Under the pieces are notes generated by a model that did no database searches, was not told where the DNA came from, and saw only the letters and a list, made by a program, of their open reading frames with translations. Positions 50,882-60,587 of a stretch of 64,000 bases of DNA are shown one piece after another. Both the position numbers and the translations under genes were made by a program. Each line of letters begins with the position of its first letter. The first letter of the stretch is position 1. The stretch comes from an uncultured Sphingomonadaceae bacterium (lineage in GTDB: Bacteria > Pseudomonadota > Alphaproteobacteria > Sphingomonadales > Sphingomonadaceae), in assembly GCA_947496865.1 (NCBI GenBank), contig CANMEE010000002.1:124001-188000 (forward strand), written 5' to 3'.

Positions 50882-51319
50882 ATGGCAACTGGAAAATTCG
50901 CAGGAGTAATTGCAGGACTGGCCGTCATTGCGATGACGTCAATCGCCCCTCTTGCTGCCAGCAAGGCGCATGACGGTAAGCACAAATATGATAAAAAATG
51001 GAGTAAAAACCTGGCCCAGAAGATTGAAGCCAGGGTTGCTGCCGGTATGGCAAAAGGTGCCACAGGCATGGAAAAAGGCGCGGATAAAATGCTGCGCGGT
51101 GCTGACAAGATGGAAGCTTATGCAGACCGGCTGGAAAGCGATGCTGCCTTTCGCGAGGCGGAAGCTGTCAAACAGAATAAGTGGAACGAAGGGAATATGA
51201 CGGCGGATGAGCTGTTGCAGCAAGCCCCTGAGTTTCGGCGCGGTGCCGCAGAGATGCGCGAAGGTGCTGCGGAAATGCGAAGAGCAGCAGAGAAAATGCG
51301 GCGTGGGGATACGAACTAG
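50882..51319 (+). CDS. Periplasmic helical repeat protein, function unknown
   Basis: I start it at ATG 50882 after GGAGAAG (145 residues). A signal peptide (FAGVIAGLAVIAMTSIAPLAA) is followed by a highly charged helical region with near-repeats: GATGMEKGADKMLRGADKME and FRRGAAEMREGAAEMRRAAE. The seven-residue periodicity with methionine and alanine predicts a long amphipathic or coiled helix. I do not recognise the family. It stands alone after the HerA-like gene with a gap of 129 bp. Confidence 0.75.
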   Translation: MATGKFAGVIAGLAVIAMTSIAPLAASKAHDGKHKYDKKWSKNLAQKIEARVAAGMAKGATGMEKGADKMLRGADKMEAYADRLESDAAFREAEAVKQNKWNEGNMTADELLQQAPEFRRGAAEMREGAAEMRRAAEKMRRGDTN

Positions 51320-51371
51320 AAGTCGTTTCTAACTGTCTTCGTTAATTGTACCCGAACTATGTTGCGGATTT

Positions 51372-51579
51372 GTTTTACGCAAAGGGCGCGAGGATTTTGA
51401 GGAGGTTAGCGAGGGAGATTGAGATTGCTGCCTATTGGAACAGGGGGACGGTAGTAGTTCGTTACGCGTTTAAGTCCTTGTTCCCGGCGATAGCCGTATC
51501 AATCACCCCACTGGCTCTATCCACAAGATCGACCACAAAAGCTGCCCTCTTCAAAACCTTAGCGCCCTTCGCGTGAATC
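51372..51579. repeat. Decayed GxxExxY unit with inverted-repeat ends
   Basis: The left end GTTTTACGCAAAGGGCGCG (from 51372) and the right end CTTAGCGCCCTTCGCGTGAA (from 51558) are inverted relative to each other (CGCGCCCTTTGCG against GCGCCCTTCGCG). Between them is a GxxExxY remnant with a large internal deletion. Confidence 0.65.
51444..51536 (-). pseudogene. GxxExxY pseudogene with internal deletion
   Basis: The 5' part (GTGGTCGATCTTGTGGATAG, then GTGATTGATACGGCTAT) matches the start of the intact gene at 52073, with ATG changed to GTG. It then jumps directly to the 3' part (ACTTAAACGCGTAACGA, ACTACTACCG), skipping roughly 290 bp. The frame is broken. It is an older tandem duplicate of the neighbouring gene. 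Confidence 0.75.
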
Positions 51580-51615
51580 AATTGCGCCAAACTCAAAGAG
51601 CCGCGCTACAGATTT

Positions 51616-52114
51616 GTTTTACGCAAAGTGCACGAAGGTTTTGAACAGGGCAGCGAAGACATTTGAGAATGATATCTCATGGATCAGGGCAGGCGGTAGT
51701 TATTCGCTACGCGTTTGAGTTCTTCTTTCAGGGTGATGCCGCCGAAATTGATAAGCAGACCCAGCGGCAGTTTCATGAGCCGCAAATAGGTGAGCGTCTG
51801 ACGGGTGTGAATAGGGAAGAGCCGTTCCACAGCTTTGATTTCCAGCAGCAAGCCGTTCTGCACCAATATGTCTGCACGAAATGCGGCTGCAAAATCCAGA
51901 CCGTCAATCCGCGTACCGACCGGCAACTGCCGGTCAACTGTCATACCTTGTTTGCGCAACCGATTAGCCAGAACCTGCTCATAAACCGATTCCAGCAAAC
52001 CCGGCCCCAAATCAACATGCACACCCATAGCCGTATCAATAACCCGGCTCGCTATTCCTTCAAGATCGACCATAAACTGCCCTCTTGAGAAACTTAGCGT
52101 CCTTTGCGCAAAAA
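51616..52114. repeat. Intact GxxExxY unit with inverted-repeat ends
   Basis: The left end GTTTTACGCAAAGTGCACGA (51616–51635) and the right end CTTAGCGTCCTTTGCGCAAA (52093–52112) are imperfect inverted repeats sharing CTTTGCG-AAAA. The unit encloses exactly one gene. No transposase is present, so any mobility would be in trans. Confidence 0.55.
51684..52073 (-). CDS. GxxExxY protein
   Basis: The protein starts at ATG 52073 (129 residues; the frame is open further upstream but overlaps valS). It contains VIDTAMGVHVDLGPGLLESVYEQVLANRLRKQG with the GLLESVY motif that names the family, then LLLEIKAVERLFPIHTRQTLTYLRL, resembling a PD-(D/E)xK nuclease-like core (ADI … EIK). These small proteins of unknown role occur sporadically in bacterial genomes. 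It is flanked by inverted repeats and a decayed copy. Confidence 0.9.
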   Translation of the reverse strand: MVDLEGIASRVIDTAMGVHVDLGPGLLESVYEQVLANRLRKQGMTVDRQLPVGTRIDGLDFAAAFRADILVQNGLLLEIKAVERLFPIHTRQTLTYLRLMKLPLGLLINFGGITLKEELKRVANNYRLP

Positions 52115-52116
52115 CC

Positions 52117-54912
52117 TTACCCCAAACGTGCAAGCGCGGCTTGCAACCTTTCAGCCTCCGCGCTTTTGTCAGCCAGATCAGCGCGGGCTTTCTCAACCGC
52201 TTCCGGTTTGGCTTTCTCGACAAAATTGGCGTTACCCAGACGGCCCTCAAGAGATTTGGCTTCCTTGGATACAGCTTCCAGCGCTTTATTCAGGCGCGCT
52301 TTTTCCGCGTCAATATCAATCGCGCCAGCCAGCGGCAGCACATAGGTTGCGCCATCGATAACGATCTGAGCCGTCGCGCCTTCAGGCGCTGGATCAAAGG
52401 AGAAGTTCTCCAATCTACCAACGCGGTCGAGAGCGGATGCCTGCCGCGCAATGCGTGCCTGCAACGCGTCATCACTGTCGCGGACATGGGCAGTCATCTT
52501 CGTACCCGGCGCGATATTGAGCTCGACCTTTGCTGTGCGGGTTGCCGAGATCAAACGGATCAACCAATCGACCTCTGCCTTCGCGTCCGCATCAATTGCC
52601 GCTTTTGGCTCCGGCCATTTCGCGACGATCAGGTCATAGTTCCGACCACCGGTTTCGGAAGCCATGCTGTGCCATAATTCTTCGGTGATAAACGGCATGA
52701 ACGGGTGCAGCATGACGATGATCTGGTCGAGCACCCAGCCGGCAACCCGTTTCGTCTCTTCCAGATCCGTTAGCCCTGAGCTTGTCGAAGGGCGTTCCTC
52801 GGATAGGCGTGGTTCGACAGGCTCACCACTAACGGACTTGTCTTGGTTGAGTATCGGTTTGATCAGTTCGAGATACCAGTCGCAGAACCGGTCCCATGTG
52901 AAGTGATAAATGGTGTTTGCCGCGGCATCAAAACGCAAGTCACCCAGCGCCTTGTCGAGCGTGGCCAGGGTCTCGGTCACTTCGGAAATGATCCAACGGT
53001 TGACCGGTAATTTGGCTTCTGGCGCGCGAAGCGTCTTGCTCGCCCCAATGCCGTTCACTTCACAGAAGCGCGAGGCATTCCATAGTTTGGTCGCAAAGTT
53101 GCGATAGCCTTCGACGCGCTTGTCATCCATTTTAATGTCACGGCCTTGGCTTTCCATCGCGGCCATGAAGAAGCGCAGCGCATCGGCGCCATATTGATCA
53201 ATCAGGCCGAGTGGATCGACCACATTGCCCTTGGACTTGGACATTTTCGAACCATCTTCGGCGCGGACCAGCCCGTGGAGATAGAGCCGCTTCCACGGAA
53301 CGTCTTTCATAAACTGGATGCCCTGCATCGCCATCCGCGCATCCCAGAAGAACAGGATGTCAAAACCGGAGATCAGCAGGTCATTGGGGTAATGGCGCTT
53401 GAGGTCTTCGGTTTGCTCCGGCCAGCCGAGGGTGCCGAAGGGCCAAAGGGCAGAGGAGAACCATGTGTCGAGAACGTCAGGGTCGCGGGTAAGCGCAACG
53501 CCTTCGCCCGCCTGTTTCTGCGCGGCGGCTTCATCTTCCGCGACATAGATTTTGCCATTGTCGTCAAACCAGGCCGGGATCCGGTGCCCCCACCACAGCT
53601 GACGGGATACACACCAAGGCTGGATATTCTCCATCCAGTTGAACCAGGTTTTCTCCCAGGTCTTGGGAACAATTTCGATACTGCCATCACGTACGGCCCT
53701 GATCGCAGGCTGCGCCAATGTCTTTGCATCAACATACCATTGGTCGGTCAGCCAAGGCTCAATCACCACGCCGCCGCGATCGCCAAAAGGTGTCGCAATC
53801 GTGCGCGGTTCGGCATCATGCTCTTGCGTCTCGCCTTCTTTGTTCTTGGTGACATGCGGGATCAGGCATCCCAGTTCTTTCATCCGCTGAACGACAAGTT
53901 CGCGCGCGCCAGCGACGCCGTCTTTCTTGAAGCGATGCAGGCCGATAAATTCTTCCGGAACCAGACCGTCCGCACTCTGGCAAACATTGGCTTCACCATC
54001 GAGCATGTTGAGCATCTCGCCCGCCGCAAAACCGGCCCGTTTCCCGACCTCGAAATCGTTGAAATCATGGCCCGGTGTAATCTTCACTGCGCCGCTGCCC
54101 AGTTCCGGATCAGCATGTTCGTCTGCCACAATCTTGAAGCGCCGTCCGGTAATCGGTTGCTCGATCTCTTTGCCGATGACGCTTTGATAGCGCTCGTCAC
54201 TAGGGTGCACGGCAACCGCCATATCGGCGAGCATGGTCTCGGGCCGGGTGGTGGCAACTTCGATATAGTCCTGCCCGTTCTCGAGCGTCACGCCGTCAGC
54301 CAGCGGATATTTGAAATGCCAGAAATGGCCCTTGGTATCGGTGGTCTCGACTTCCAGATCGGAAATTGCGGTTTTCAGCGCCGGATCCCAGTTGACCAAG
54401 CGTTTGTCGCGATAGATCAGGCCATCATTATAAAGATCAACAAACACCTTGAGAACGGCTTCGTTCATGCCGTCATCCATGGTGAAGCGCTCGTTTGACC
54501 AGTCCATCGAACAGCCGAGACGGCGGAGTTGGCCGGTGATTGTGCCACCGGATTCCTCTTTCCATTCCCAGACTTTTTCGACAAATTCTTCGCGGGTAAA
54601 ATCGGTGCGCTTTTGCTGGCGCTCGTTCATTTGCCGTTCGACAACCATTTGCGTCGCGATCCCGGCATGGTCCATGCCGACAACCCAAAGCGCATCTTTG
54701 CCCTTCAGCCGTTCATGGCGGATGATGATATCCTGCAACGTATTGTCGAGCGCGTGACCAATGTGCAAACTTCCGGTGACGTTTGGCGGTGGATTGACGA
54801 TCGTAAACGGCTCCGCATCGCCGCGTTCAGGGCGAAACTGGCCGGATTGTTCCCAATGCGCATACCAGCGTTGTTCAATGGCCGCCGGGTCGAAATTTTT
54901 ATCTAATGTCAT
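52117..54912 (-). CDS. valS: Valyl-tRNA synthetase
   Basis: The 931-residue protein has the HIGH motif in [17 protein letters not shown] near residue 45, editing-domain segments in the middle, [15 protein letters not shown] for ATP binding, the anticodon-binding domain and a C-terminal coiled coil ([20 protein letters not shown]). It charges tRNA-Val. Unusually, residues about 694–715 ([16 protein letters not shown] and flanks) are encoded by a palindromic DNA element inserted in frame in the anticodon-binding region. Otherwise length and motifs are typical. Confidence 0.97.
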   Translation of the reverse strand: MTLDKNFDPAAIEQRWYAHWEQSGQFRPERGDAEPFTIVNPPPNVTGSLHIGHALDNTLQDIIIRHERLKGKDALWVVGMDHAGIATQMVVERQMNERQQKRTDFTREEFVEKVWEWKEESGGTITGQLRRLGCSMDWSNERFTMDDGMNEAVLKVFVDLYNDGLIYRDKRLVNWDPALKTAISDLEVETTDTKGHFWHFKYPLADGVTLENGQDYIEVATTRPETMLADMAVAVHPSDERYQSVIGKEIEQPITGRRFKIVADEHADPELGSGAVKITPGHDFNDFEVGKRAGFAAGEMLNMLDGEANVCQSADGLVPEEFIGLHRFKKDGVAGARELVVQRMKELGCLIPHVTKNKEGETQEHDAEPRTIATPFGDRGGVVIEPWLTDQWYVDAKTLAQPAIRAVRDGSIEIVPKTWEKTWFNWMENIQPWCVSRQLWWGHRIPAWFDDNGKIYVAEDEAAAQKQAGEGVALTRDPDVLDTWFSSALWPFGTLGWPEQTEDLKRHYPNDLLISGFDILFFWDARMAMQGIQFMKDVPWKRLYLHGLVRAEDGSKMSKSKGNVVDPLGLIDQYGADALRFFMAAMESQGRDIKMDDKRVEGYRNFATKLWNASRFCEVNGIGASKTLRAPEAKLPVNRWIISEVTETLATLDKALGDLRFDAAANTIYHFTWDRFCDWYLELIKPILNQDKSVSGEPVEPRLSEERPSTSSGLTDLEETKRVAGWVLDQIIVMLHPFMPFITEELWHSMASETGGRNYDLIVAKWPEPKAAIDADAKAEVDWLIRLISATRTAKVELNIAPGTKMTAHVRDSDDALQARIARQASALDRVGRLENFSFDPAPEGATAQIVIDGATYVLPLAGAIDIDAEKARLNKALEAVSKEAKSLEGRLGNANFVEKAKPEAVEKARADLADKSAEAERLQAALARLG
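52769..52833. repeat. Palindromic element inserted in frame within valS
   Basis: The arms GTTAGCCCTGAGCTTGTCGA (52769–52788) and TTCGACAGGCTCACCACTAA (52813–52832) are imperfect inverted repeats of about 22 bp around a short centre. The peptide it encodes interrupts the sequence between LNQDKS and DLEETKR. The CTGAGCTTGTCGAAGGGC and TTCGACAGGCTCA sequences belong to a palindrome that is abundant in sphingomonad genomes (established knowledge, from memory). Confidence 0.85.
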
Positions 54913-54943
54913 GCGCTGCCTTTGCCAGCGCTTGCGCCGTTAT

Positions 54944-55615
54944 TCAACCGTGCAAAATTGCATCAATTTCGGCATTGGCTTTGGCGCGCAATTGGCGTTT
55001 GCAGGCGGCGAAGGCCGGTTGGGCATTTAACTCACGCGCCTTGGCCACGGATTTCTCGATCAAATCGCCGGGCATGAGGGTTGCTTCCACCAATCCAGCG
55101 CCAATGGCTTCATTGGGTTTCAGCAACATGCTCGACAGCGCCAGTCGCCGCCGCCATGATGGTTCCAGCCAATGGTCCAATATTGCTTGCGGGACGGGTG
55201 GAAAGGGCAGGCCGGCCTTGGCCTCCGGCAATCCGATTTTATAATTGCCTGAGGCGGCATAAATCCAGTCAGCACATAACATCATGATCCCGCCAGCACC
55301 AATGGCATTGCCATTGACCGCGCAGACGAGCGCGCCGGGCAGGCGGTGGAGTGCTGCAGCATAAGCATTAATGGCCGTAATTGCGCGCTGTTGGCCAGCT
55401 TCATCCAAAGACGCGGCGATCTTGGTATCCATCCCGCAGGTGAAATGTTCGCCAGCGCCGGTCAGAACCACGCCGCCCTTGGGTTTATCCTGTGCCAGCT
55501 TTTCAAAGACGCTGATGCCTTCCTCCAGCAATTCTGAAGACAGCGTATTGCGCGGGGCGTTGGTTAGGGTGACGATCATGGTGTCGCCATCTTTTTGGGT
55601 TGGGAAAAAGCTCAC
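54944..55615 (-). CDS. Enoyl-CoA hydratase/isomerase family protein
   Basis: The 223-residue protein starts at a GTG overlapping the peptidase stop (GTGA). It has the crotonase pattern in short form: LTNAPRNTLSSELLEEG, LTGAGEHFTCGMDTKI (oxyanion hole) and CAVNGNAIGAGGIMMLCADWIYA. It lacks the glutamate pair of true hydratases at the usual place, so an isomerase or other thioester reaction is possible. It lies between the S9 peptidase and valS. Confidence 0.88.
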   Translation of the reverse strand: MSFFPTQKDGDTMIVTLTNAPRNTLSSELLEEGISVFEKLAQDKPKGGVVLTGAGEHFTCGMDTKIAASLDEAGQQRAITAINAYAAALHRLPGALVCAVNGNAIGAGGIMMLCADWIYAASGNYKIGLPEAKAGLPFPPVPQAILDHWLEPSWRRRLALSSMLLKPNEAIGAGLVEATLMPGDLIEKSVAKARELNAQPAFAACKRQLRAKANAEIDAILHG

Positions 55616-57702
55616 TTGTCACTTTCCTTTGTCCATTTGTTCATCCAGTCAAACACGGCATTGTGCCATTGTATGCTATTTTTACCTTTCAGCACCCAGT
55701 GGTTTTCATCCGGGAAAATTAGCAATTTTGACGGAACATTATTTTCCTGAAGCGCAGTGAACGCCATCAGGCTCTGCGTGTAGGGAATGCGGAAATCCTT
55801 TTCGCCGTGAATGACGAGCGTGGGTGTCTTCCATTTGTCGATATGATTGACCGGGTTCCATTTTTCCGGGTTGGGCCGGGTTGTCCAAGGGCCGCCATGG
55901 TCCCACTGGTCGAACCATAGCTCTTCGGTGCTCAGTGCCATGGAACGCAGGTCAAAGACACCGGCATGGTTGATGATACAGTCAAACTGATCCGGCCACT
56001 GGCCCGAAATCCAGTTCATCATATAGCCGCCATAAGAGGCACCCAATGCGCAGGATCGTGTCCCATCAATCTGCTTGTCAATTTTGAGCGCTGCTGCGTA
56101 ACCCAGTTTCAGGTCTTCGAGCGGTTTACCGCCCCAATCCTGATTAATGCTGTCGGTAAAGGCTTGTCCATATCCGGTAGAGCCATGAAAATCGATAGTC
56201 ACAACGGCATAGCCCTGCGCCGCCATTACCTTGGGATTCCAACGGGTTGACCAGCTATCACCAAAGCTGCCCTGCGGTCCGCCATGGACCAGAAAGGCCA
56301 TTGGCAGCTTGCCCTTGGCGCCTTTCGGTTTGATGATCTGACCCCAGACCTGATCGCCTCCAGCGCCCTTAAAATCAAACCGTTGCACGGAAACTTCGTC
56401 AATTTCCGCTAACGCTTTCCCATTGATATTGGTCAGCTGCGTCACGGTTCCGTCAGCCGCCCTGCGATAAATATCATCGGGTGTCTGCAGGCTTCTCTTC
56501 GTGAAAATCATTGAACCGTCTTTGAGCGGCGTAATATTTCCCACCCGGCCAGTTTTCGTCAGGCGGGTCACTTTCCCATCTGCTATATCGACATGAAACG
56601 CGGCATAATCAAGAATCTCCGCTGCCGTAACAATCAGTGCTTTGCTGTCCTTGGTCCACGCTATCGAACTCACAGAGCGATCCCAGTCACCCGTTAATTC
56701 CAGCGGTTCTTTCTCACCCTTTTTTAGCAGTTTGACGACCATATGATCGCTTTCATATCCAGGACGTTCCATTGCTGCCCACGCCAGCCATTTGTCATCG
56801 GGAGAGAAAGCTGGCAGGTTATCGGTTGCATCCCCATTTCCCGGCATTGGTTTGGGGTCTGGTCTGTCAATACCGACGCCGTAGATGTTTAAATCCGTTG
56901 ACTTGGGCTCGTTGCGGTCTGCTTTGCGCAATGTGAAAGCCAAACCACTTCCGCTTGGTGACCACGAAATTTCTTCGCCGCCGCCAAATGGTTTTGATGG
57001 ACTATCTCCTATTAGATCACCATCCAGCGCCTTGCCGCTGCCGTTTACTTTGCCATCCTGCAAATCAAATCCAAATATGCGGCTATAATTACCGGGGGTT
57101 TCCCAGCTCGACCAATGGCGGACGAACAATTCGTCATATTCACGGCCTGTGCCCGGACCGGGCAGGGCGTTGTTACCATCTCCGCCTTCTGTTTCACCGC
57201 AACCAAATGTTTGGCATTTTTTTGCAATATCGCCCCAGATCGCGACCTTGTCGCCTTTCGGAGACAGTTTGAAACCCGCGATATCGGTTTTGAGGTCACT
57301 GGCTTGAACCGGCTCGCCTTCCTGACCGCCTTGGTTTATCGCAATCTGCCAAAGCTGTTCGGACTTGCTAGCATCAGACAGATAGTAAAGCGTTTTACCA
57401 TCGGCAGAAAAGGATGGACTATGCTCGCTCGCACCCGCTTTATCGGCGATGCGTACGGGTGCTGCGTTGGGTGTTGTTAGGTCAAGCAAGTAAAGCGCGG
57501 TTGAGCGTTCATAGCTTTCGGGATCGGTTTCGGTAACGCCAAAAGCAATCCAATTCTCGTCCTGCGATATGGTTGGCGCGCCAACGCGTTTCAGCGTCGC
57601 CAGATCCTGTGCTGTCATTGGTTTCGCGGAAGCGATTGGGTTGGAAAGTAAAGTGCCTGCCATGAGCAGGGTTATGCATGATGCTTTGGATATTGTTTTC
57701 AT
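55612..57702 (-). CDS. S9-family prolyl oligopeptidase-type peptidase, exported
   Basis: I start it at ATG 57702 (696 residues), which gives a clear signal peptide (TISKASCITLLMAGTLLSNP, ending ASA). The N-terminal β-propeller has WD-like strands such as SPSFSADGKTLYYLSD and PAFSPDDKWLAW. The α/β hydrolase end has LVHGGPQGSFGDSWSTRWNP, the nucleophile in GASYGGYMMNW, the aspartate in LVIHGEKDFRIPY and the histidine in FPDENHWVL. It should cleave short peptides in the periplasm. Confidence 0.94.
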   Translation of the reverse strand: MKTISKASCITLLMAGTLLSNPIASAKPMTAQDLATLKRVGAPTISQDENWIAFGVTETDPESYERSTALYLLDLTTPNAAPVRIADKAGASEHSPSFSADGKTLYYLSDASKSEQLWQIAINQGGQEGEPVQASDLKTDIAGFKLSPKGDKVAIWGDIAKKCQTFGCGETEGGDGNNALPGPGTGREYDELFVRHWSSWETPGNYSRIFGFDLQDGKVNGSGKALDGDLIGDSPSKPFGGGEEISWSPSGSGLAFTLRKADRNEPKSTDLNIYGVGIDRPDPKPMPGNGDATDNLPAFSPDDKWLAWAAMERPGYESDHMVVKLLKKGEKEPLELTGDWDRSVSSIAWTKDSKALIVTAAEILDYAAFHVDIADGKVTRLTKTGRVGNITPLKDGSMIFTKRSLQTPDDIYRRAADGTVTQLTNINGKALAEIDEVSVQRFDFKGAGGDQVWGQIIKPKGAKGKLPMAFLVHGGPQGSFGDSWSTRWNPKVMAAQGYAVVTIDFHGSTGYGQAFTDSINQDWGGKPLEDLKLGYAAALKIDKQIDGTRSCALGASYGGYMMNWISGQWPDQFDCIINHAGVFDLRSMALSTEELWFDQWDHGGPWTTRPNPEKWNPVNHIDKWKTPTLVIHGEKDFRIPYTQSLMAFTALQENNVPSKLLIFPDENHWVLKGKNSIQWHNAVFDWMNKWTKESDK

Positions 57703-57757
57703 GATCACAGGCTTAGCACGCCTGGAAACTATGGCAATTGTGATTGTATCGGCGGCG

Positions 57758-58327
57758 CTACTTGTCGTTAATCCGTTGAATTTCACGGGCGACCATTTCC
57801 TCTACCAGCTTGGGTAAATTCTCATCGAGCCATTCTTTCAGCATCGGACGCATGAGGTCGCGCGTAAGGTCTTCTAGCGAAGTATTGCCGGCGGTCTTTT
57901 TCGGAGCAGGATTGTTCGTTCCCTCCATGGCCACAAGCGCAGAAAGTGATTGGCGCATCGAATCTAGCTTTTGATCATTAATTAGCCGGTCTTGCTGGCG
58001 GCGGTCGCCAAAAACACCTTGGGCGGAAGATGGTCCATTGTCCTTGACCTCATTGGTCAGTTCCAGCACCCCTTCATCGGCATCTCTGGTTTTGATAGCT
58101 GGCTTTTTCAATCTTTCTGTTTTTGCCGTGATGTCCTTCGGCAAAGGGGAAATTGGCGTTACATTGTCTGGAACAGATTTTAAATGTGGCGCTGACTCTT
58201 CTGCATGGGCAGCATCTTCATCTTTTTGAGAGGAACGATCCGTTTCGATCGCCTTATCTTCGGCGATGATGCGCTTAATGGAGGACAAAATTTCTTCCAT
58301 CGACGATTCGTTATTCTGCTTCGTCAT
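57758..58327 (-). CDS. popZ: DUF2497/PopZ-like polar organising protein
   Basis: The 189-residue protein starts at ATG 58327 with GAGGA upstream. It has the short N-terminal helix SSMEEILSSIKRIIAED, a long acidic and disordered middle, and the C-terminal helices LEDLTRDLMRPMLKEWLDENLPKLVEEMVAREIQRI. This is the PopZ layout: N-terminal partner-binding helix, spacer, oligomerising C-terminus. PopZ anchors the chromosome pole in Caulobacter. It lies downstream of the tolC-like gene and upstream of the S9 peptidase on the same strand. Confidence 0.92.
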   Translation of the reverse strand: MTKQNNESSMEEILSSIKRIIAEDKAIETDRSSQKDEDAAHAEESAPHLKSVPDNVTPISPLPKDITAKTERLKKPAIKTRDADEGVLELTNEVKDNGPSSAQGVFGDRRQQDRLINDQKLDSMRQSLSALVAMEGTNNPAPKKTAGNTSLEDLTRDLMRPMLKEWLDENLPKLVEEMVAREIQRINDK

Positions 58328-58423
58328 GTAAAAATCCTCAAATTCATAAAAGCAAAAGCTATCTGCTATCAACCCACCTTAACCCAATAACCACCGTATC
58401 GGCAACTACGCGTCAGTCAATTG

Positions 58424-59890
58424 CTATTCATTTGGTGCTTTTGATTCCGGTAGTGGTTCAATCTCTGCCGTTTGCGCCGGAGTATCTACGGTTCGGGTCG
58501 CTTGCGGTTCAGGGTTGGGATCGCTCTGAAAATCATAGAACTGGTTTTGAACCCGGTCATAATTGACTTGCGGATCATATAACGGTCCACCTTCGAGGCC
58601 AAGATCACGAGCTTCTGCCCGGCCCATGGCAGCCAATAAGGTAAAGCCGGCAACATAACTGTTTCGCCGCGCTGTGACCAATTGTACCTGCGCATTGAGC
58701 AGTTCCTGCTCGGCATTCAAAATGTCGAGAATGGTTCGATTGCCTACGCTGTTTTCTGCCCGCACGCCTTCAAGGGACAGCGCGCTAGCTGCTACCGCCC
58801 GTTCTGACGACTGAATGACACGTTCCGACGCACGCCAACTGGAATAGGCGGCGCGCGTTTGCGCGATGACGCCGCGTTCAGTTTCAATCAACCGTTCATA
58901 AGCTTGACCAGATCGCGCCTGTGCTTGCCGCACTTGCGCTGCTGGTCGGCCGCCTTGATAGATAGGAACGGTTAAGCGCACCCCGGCTTCTGCATTGGAT
59001 TGTTCCTGAACAAGGTTTGTGTTGGAAATATTTCCGCCCAGAGTATCCAGAAAGTTTACATAGCTGCCTTGCGCATAAGCCTCGACTGTTGGTTTGACGG
59101 CACCGCGCGCAGCTTTAATGTCGATTTCCGCAGCGGCGCTGCGTTCTTTGGCTGCAAGCAGGTCGGGATTAAATTGTAAGGCAATTTCGGCCGCTTCATC
59201 CGGAGTCTTCGGTAGATTCGGAAGTGGTGGCGGTGATTCCAGCGCGCCGGGTACCTGTCCCACCAAAGCGATATAATTTTCCTTACTGTTAATCAGATTA
59301 GCGCGGGCCGATTCCAGTTCTCCCTTGGCAACCTCCAGTCGCGATTCGGATTGGGCAACATCGGTGCGGGTCAGATCACCAATTTCAAAACGATCACTGG
59401 TCGCTTCCAAGTTGACGGTAAGCACGCCAACATTGGCCCGGTTTAGTTTAACTACGGCTTCATCGCGCATTACATCCATATAGGCCGCGACGACGCTGCT
59501 GAATAAGCTGGCCTCGGTACCGCGCAAGCCATATTGGCCGGCCATAACTCGGGTCTTTGCCGCTCGCACGGCATTTTTTACTCTGCCGCCGGAATAGATT
59601 GGTACATTGATCTCTCCGCCTGCACTGACTTGTCGGAGGGGAGCTGTAAAGCTGTTGGAGTTGCGCAGGAAATTTTCTTGGAAGTTAAAACGTGAGCCTG
59701 AATTTGGACGGCCATCGGCTTTGGCAATTGCTACATTTTCGTCTTCTGCGCGCTGCCCAGCCTGGGCGCCAGACAATGTGGGGTTGGTTTTGTAGGCCGC
59801 AACAAATGCTTCGCGCAATGTGTCGGCATTAGCCGGGGCGGAGAGGGTCGCGATGGCGACGGCGCTAAGCAACAGATGGCGCTTACTCAT
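58424..59890 (-). CDS. TolC-family outer-membrane efflux/secretion channel
   Basis: The protein starts at ATG 59890 with signal peptide RHLLLSAVAIATLSAPANA (488 residues). It has two repeated helical-barrel halves, beginning TLREAFVAAYKTNPTL and ALQFNPDLLAAKERSAAAE, and the conserved GNRTILDILNAEQELLNAQ. The last 45 residues are acidic, proline-rich and disordered. It is the TolC type associated with type I secretion and drug export. The next gene upstream is a Pcm-like methyltransferase (43 bp), the common alphaproteobacterial order. Confidence 0.93.
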   Translation of the reverse strand: MSKRHLLLSAVAIATLSAPANADTLREAFVAAYKTNPTLSGAQAGQRAEDENVAIAKADGRPNSGSRFNFQENFLRNSNSFTAPLRQVSAGGEINVPIYSGGRVKNAVRAAKTRVMAGQYGLRGTEASLFSSVVAAYMDVMRDEAVVKLNRANVGVLTVNLEATSDRFEIGDLTRTDVAQSESRLEVAKGELESARANLINSKENYIALVGQVPGALESPPPLPNLPKTPDEAAEIALQFNPDLLAAKERSAAAEIDIKAARGAVKPTVEAYAQGSYVNFLDTLGGNISNTNLVQEQSNAEAGVRLTVPIYQGGRPAAQVRQAQARSGQAYERLIETERGVIAQTRAAYSSWRASERVIQSSERAVAASALSLEGVRAENSVGNRTILDILNAEQELLNAQVQLVTARRNSYVAGFTLLAAMGRAEARDLGLEGGPLYDPQVNYDRVQNQFYDFQSDPNPEPQATRTVDTPAQTAEIEPLPESKAPNE

Positions 59891-59933
59891 TAAAAAACGT
59901 CTCCCGGTATATATTTGCAGGAATGCCCGCATA

Positions 59934-60587
59934 TTAGAAACTGAAACTCTTGGCTTGTTCAAAGCCGGGCAGGGTGACGCCTCCGCAATCTGCGAAATAT
60001 TGATAGCCAATACTACCGCCCGCTTTATGGCCGATGACAAGGCGTGCCACTCCTTTGTCCATAACCGCGCCTACCAGTCGACCATCCGCGGTTAGTTGCT
60101 CGGCTAAATTAGCCGGCATCGTCTCAACGATGCCATCAATGATGATCACGGAATAGGGTGCACCTTGTGCATATCCGTCAACATGAGCTGCTTTTTCGAT
60201 CCGAACGTTATTAAGGAGAGCAAGATTTTTCTTTGCCTTGGTGACCAGTTTGCTTGACTGTTCGATGGCAATAACTGCGCCGACAAGTTGAGCAAGGACG
60301 GCCGCCGTATATCCGGTCGCAGCGCCGATGAGCAGTACCATATCGTCTTTCGTTAGCTCTGCAGTATTTAGCAAGCGGCCGGTCGCGAGTGGGGCGTTGA
60401 GCGCGCGGCCTTCACCAATATTTACGCCGCGATCAGAATATGCGACTTCGCGCGATGCGGTAGGTACAAAATCTTCACGAGCCACATGGCTCATTGCGGC
60501 AATGACACGAGGATCACTGACATCGGTTGTTCGCAATTGGCTAACCACCATCGCTTTGCGCATTTCTCTGAAATTTTCGTGACCCAC
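59934..60587 (-). CDS. Protein-L-isoaspartate O-methyltransferase family protein
   Basis: The 217-residue protein starts at GTG 60587 (or ATG 60563). It has the Pcm pattern: MRKAMVVSQLRTTDVSDPRVI, the AREDFVP segment, MVLLIGAATGYTAAVLAQLVG as the SAM loop and YSVIIIDGIVETMPANLAEQL. True Pcm has GTGSGYQ in the SAM loop, and here it is GAATGYT, so this is the divergent alphaproteobacterial group whose substrate may differ. It precedes the tolC-like gene. Confidence 0.88.
   Translation of the reverse strand: MGHENFREMRKAMVVSQLRTTDVSDPRVIAAMSHVAREDFVPTASREVAYSDRGVNIGEGRALNAPLATGRLLNTAELTKDDMVLLIGAATGYTAAVLAQLVGAVIAIEQSSKLVTKAKKNLALLNNVRIEKAAHVDGYAQGAPYSVIIIDGIVETMPANLAEQLTADGRLVGAVMDKGVARLVIGHKAGGSIGYQYFADCGGVTLPGFEQAKSFSF

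Larger units (their letters stand above)
51320..51683. other. Gap containing a decayed copy of the GxxExxY unit
   Basis: Most of this stretch is a degenerate duplicate of the GxxExxY gene and its flanks, with inverted-repeat ends at 51372–51393 and 51558–51579. The left end of the intact unit (51616–51637) follows. No other gene is seen. Confidence 0.7.
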
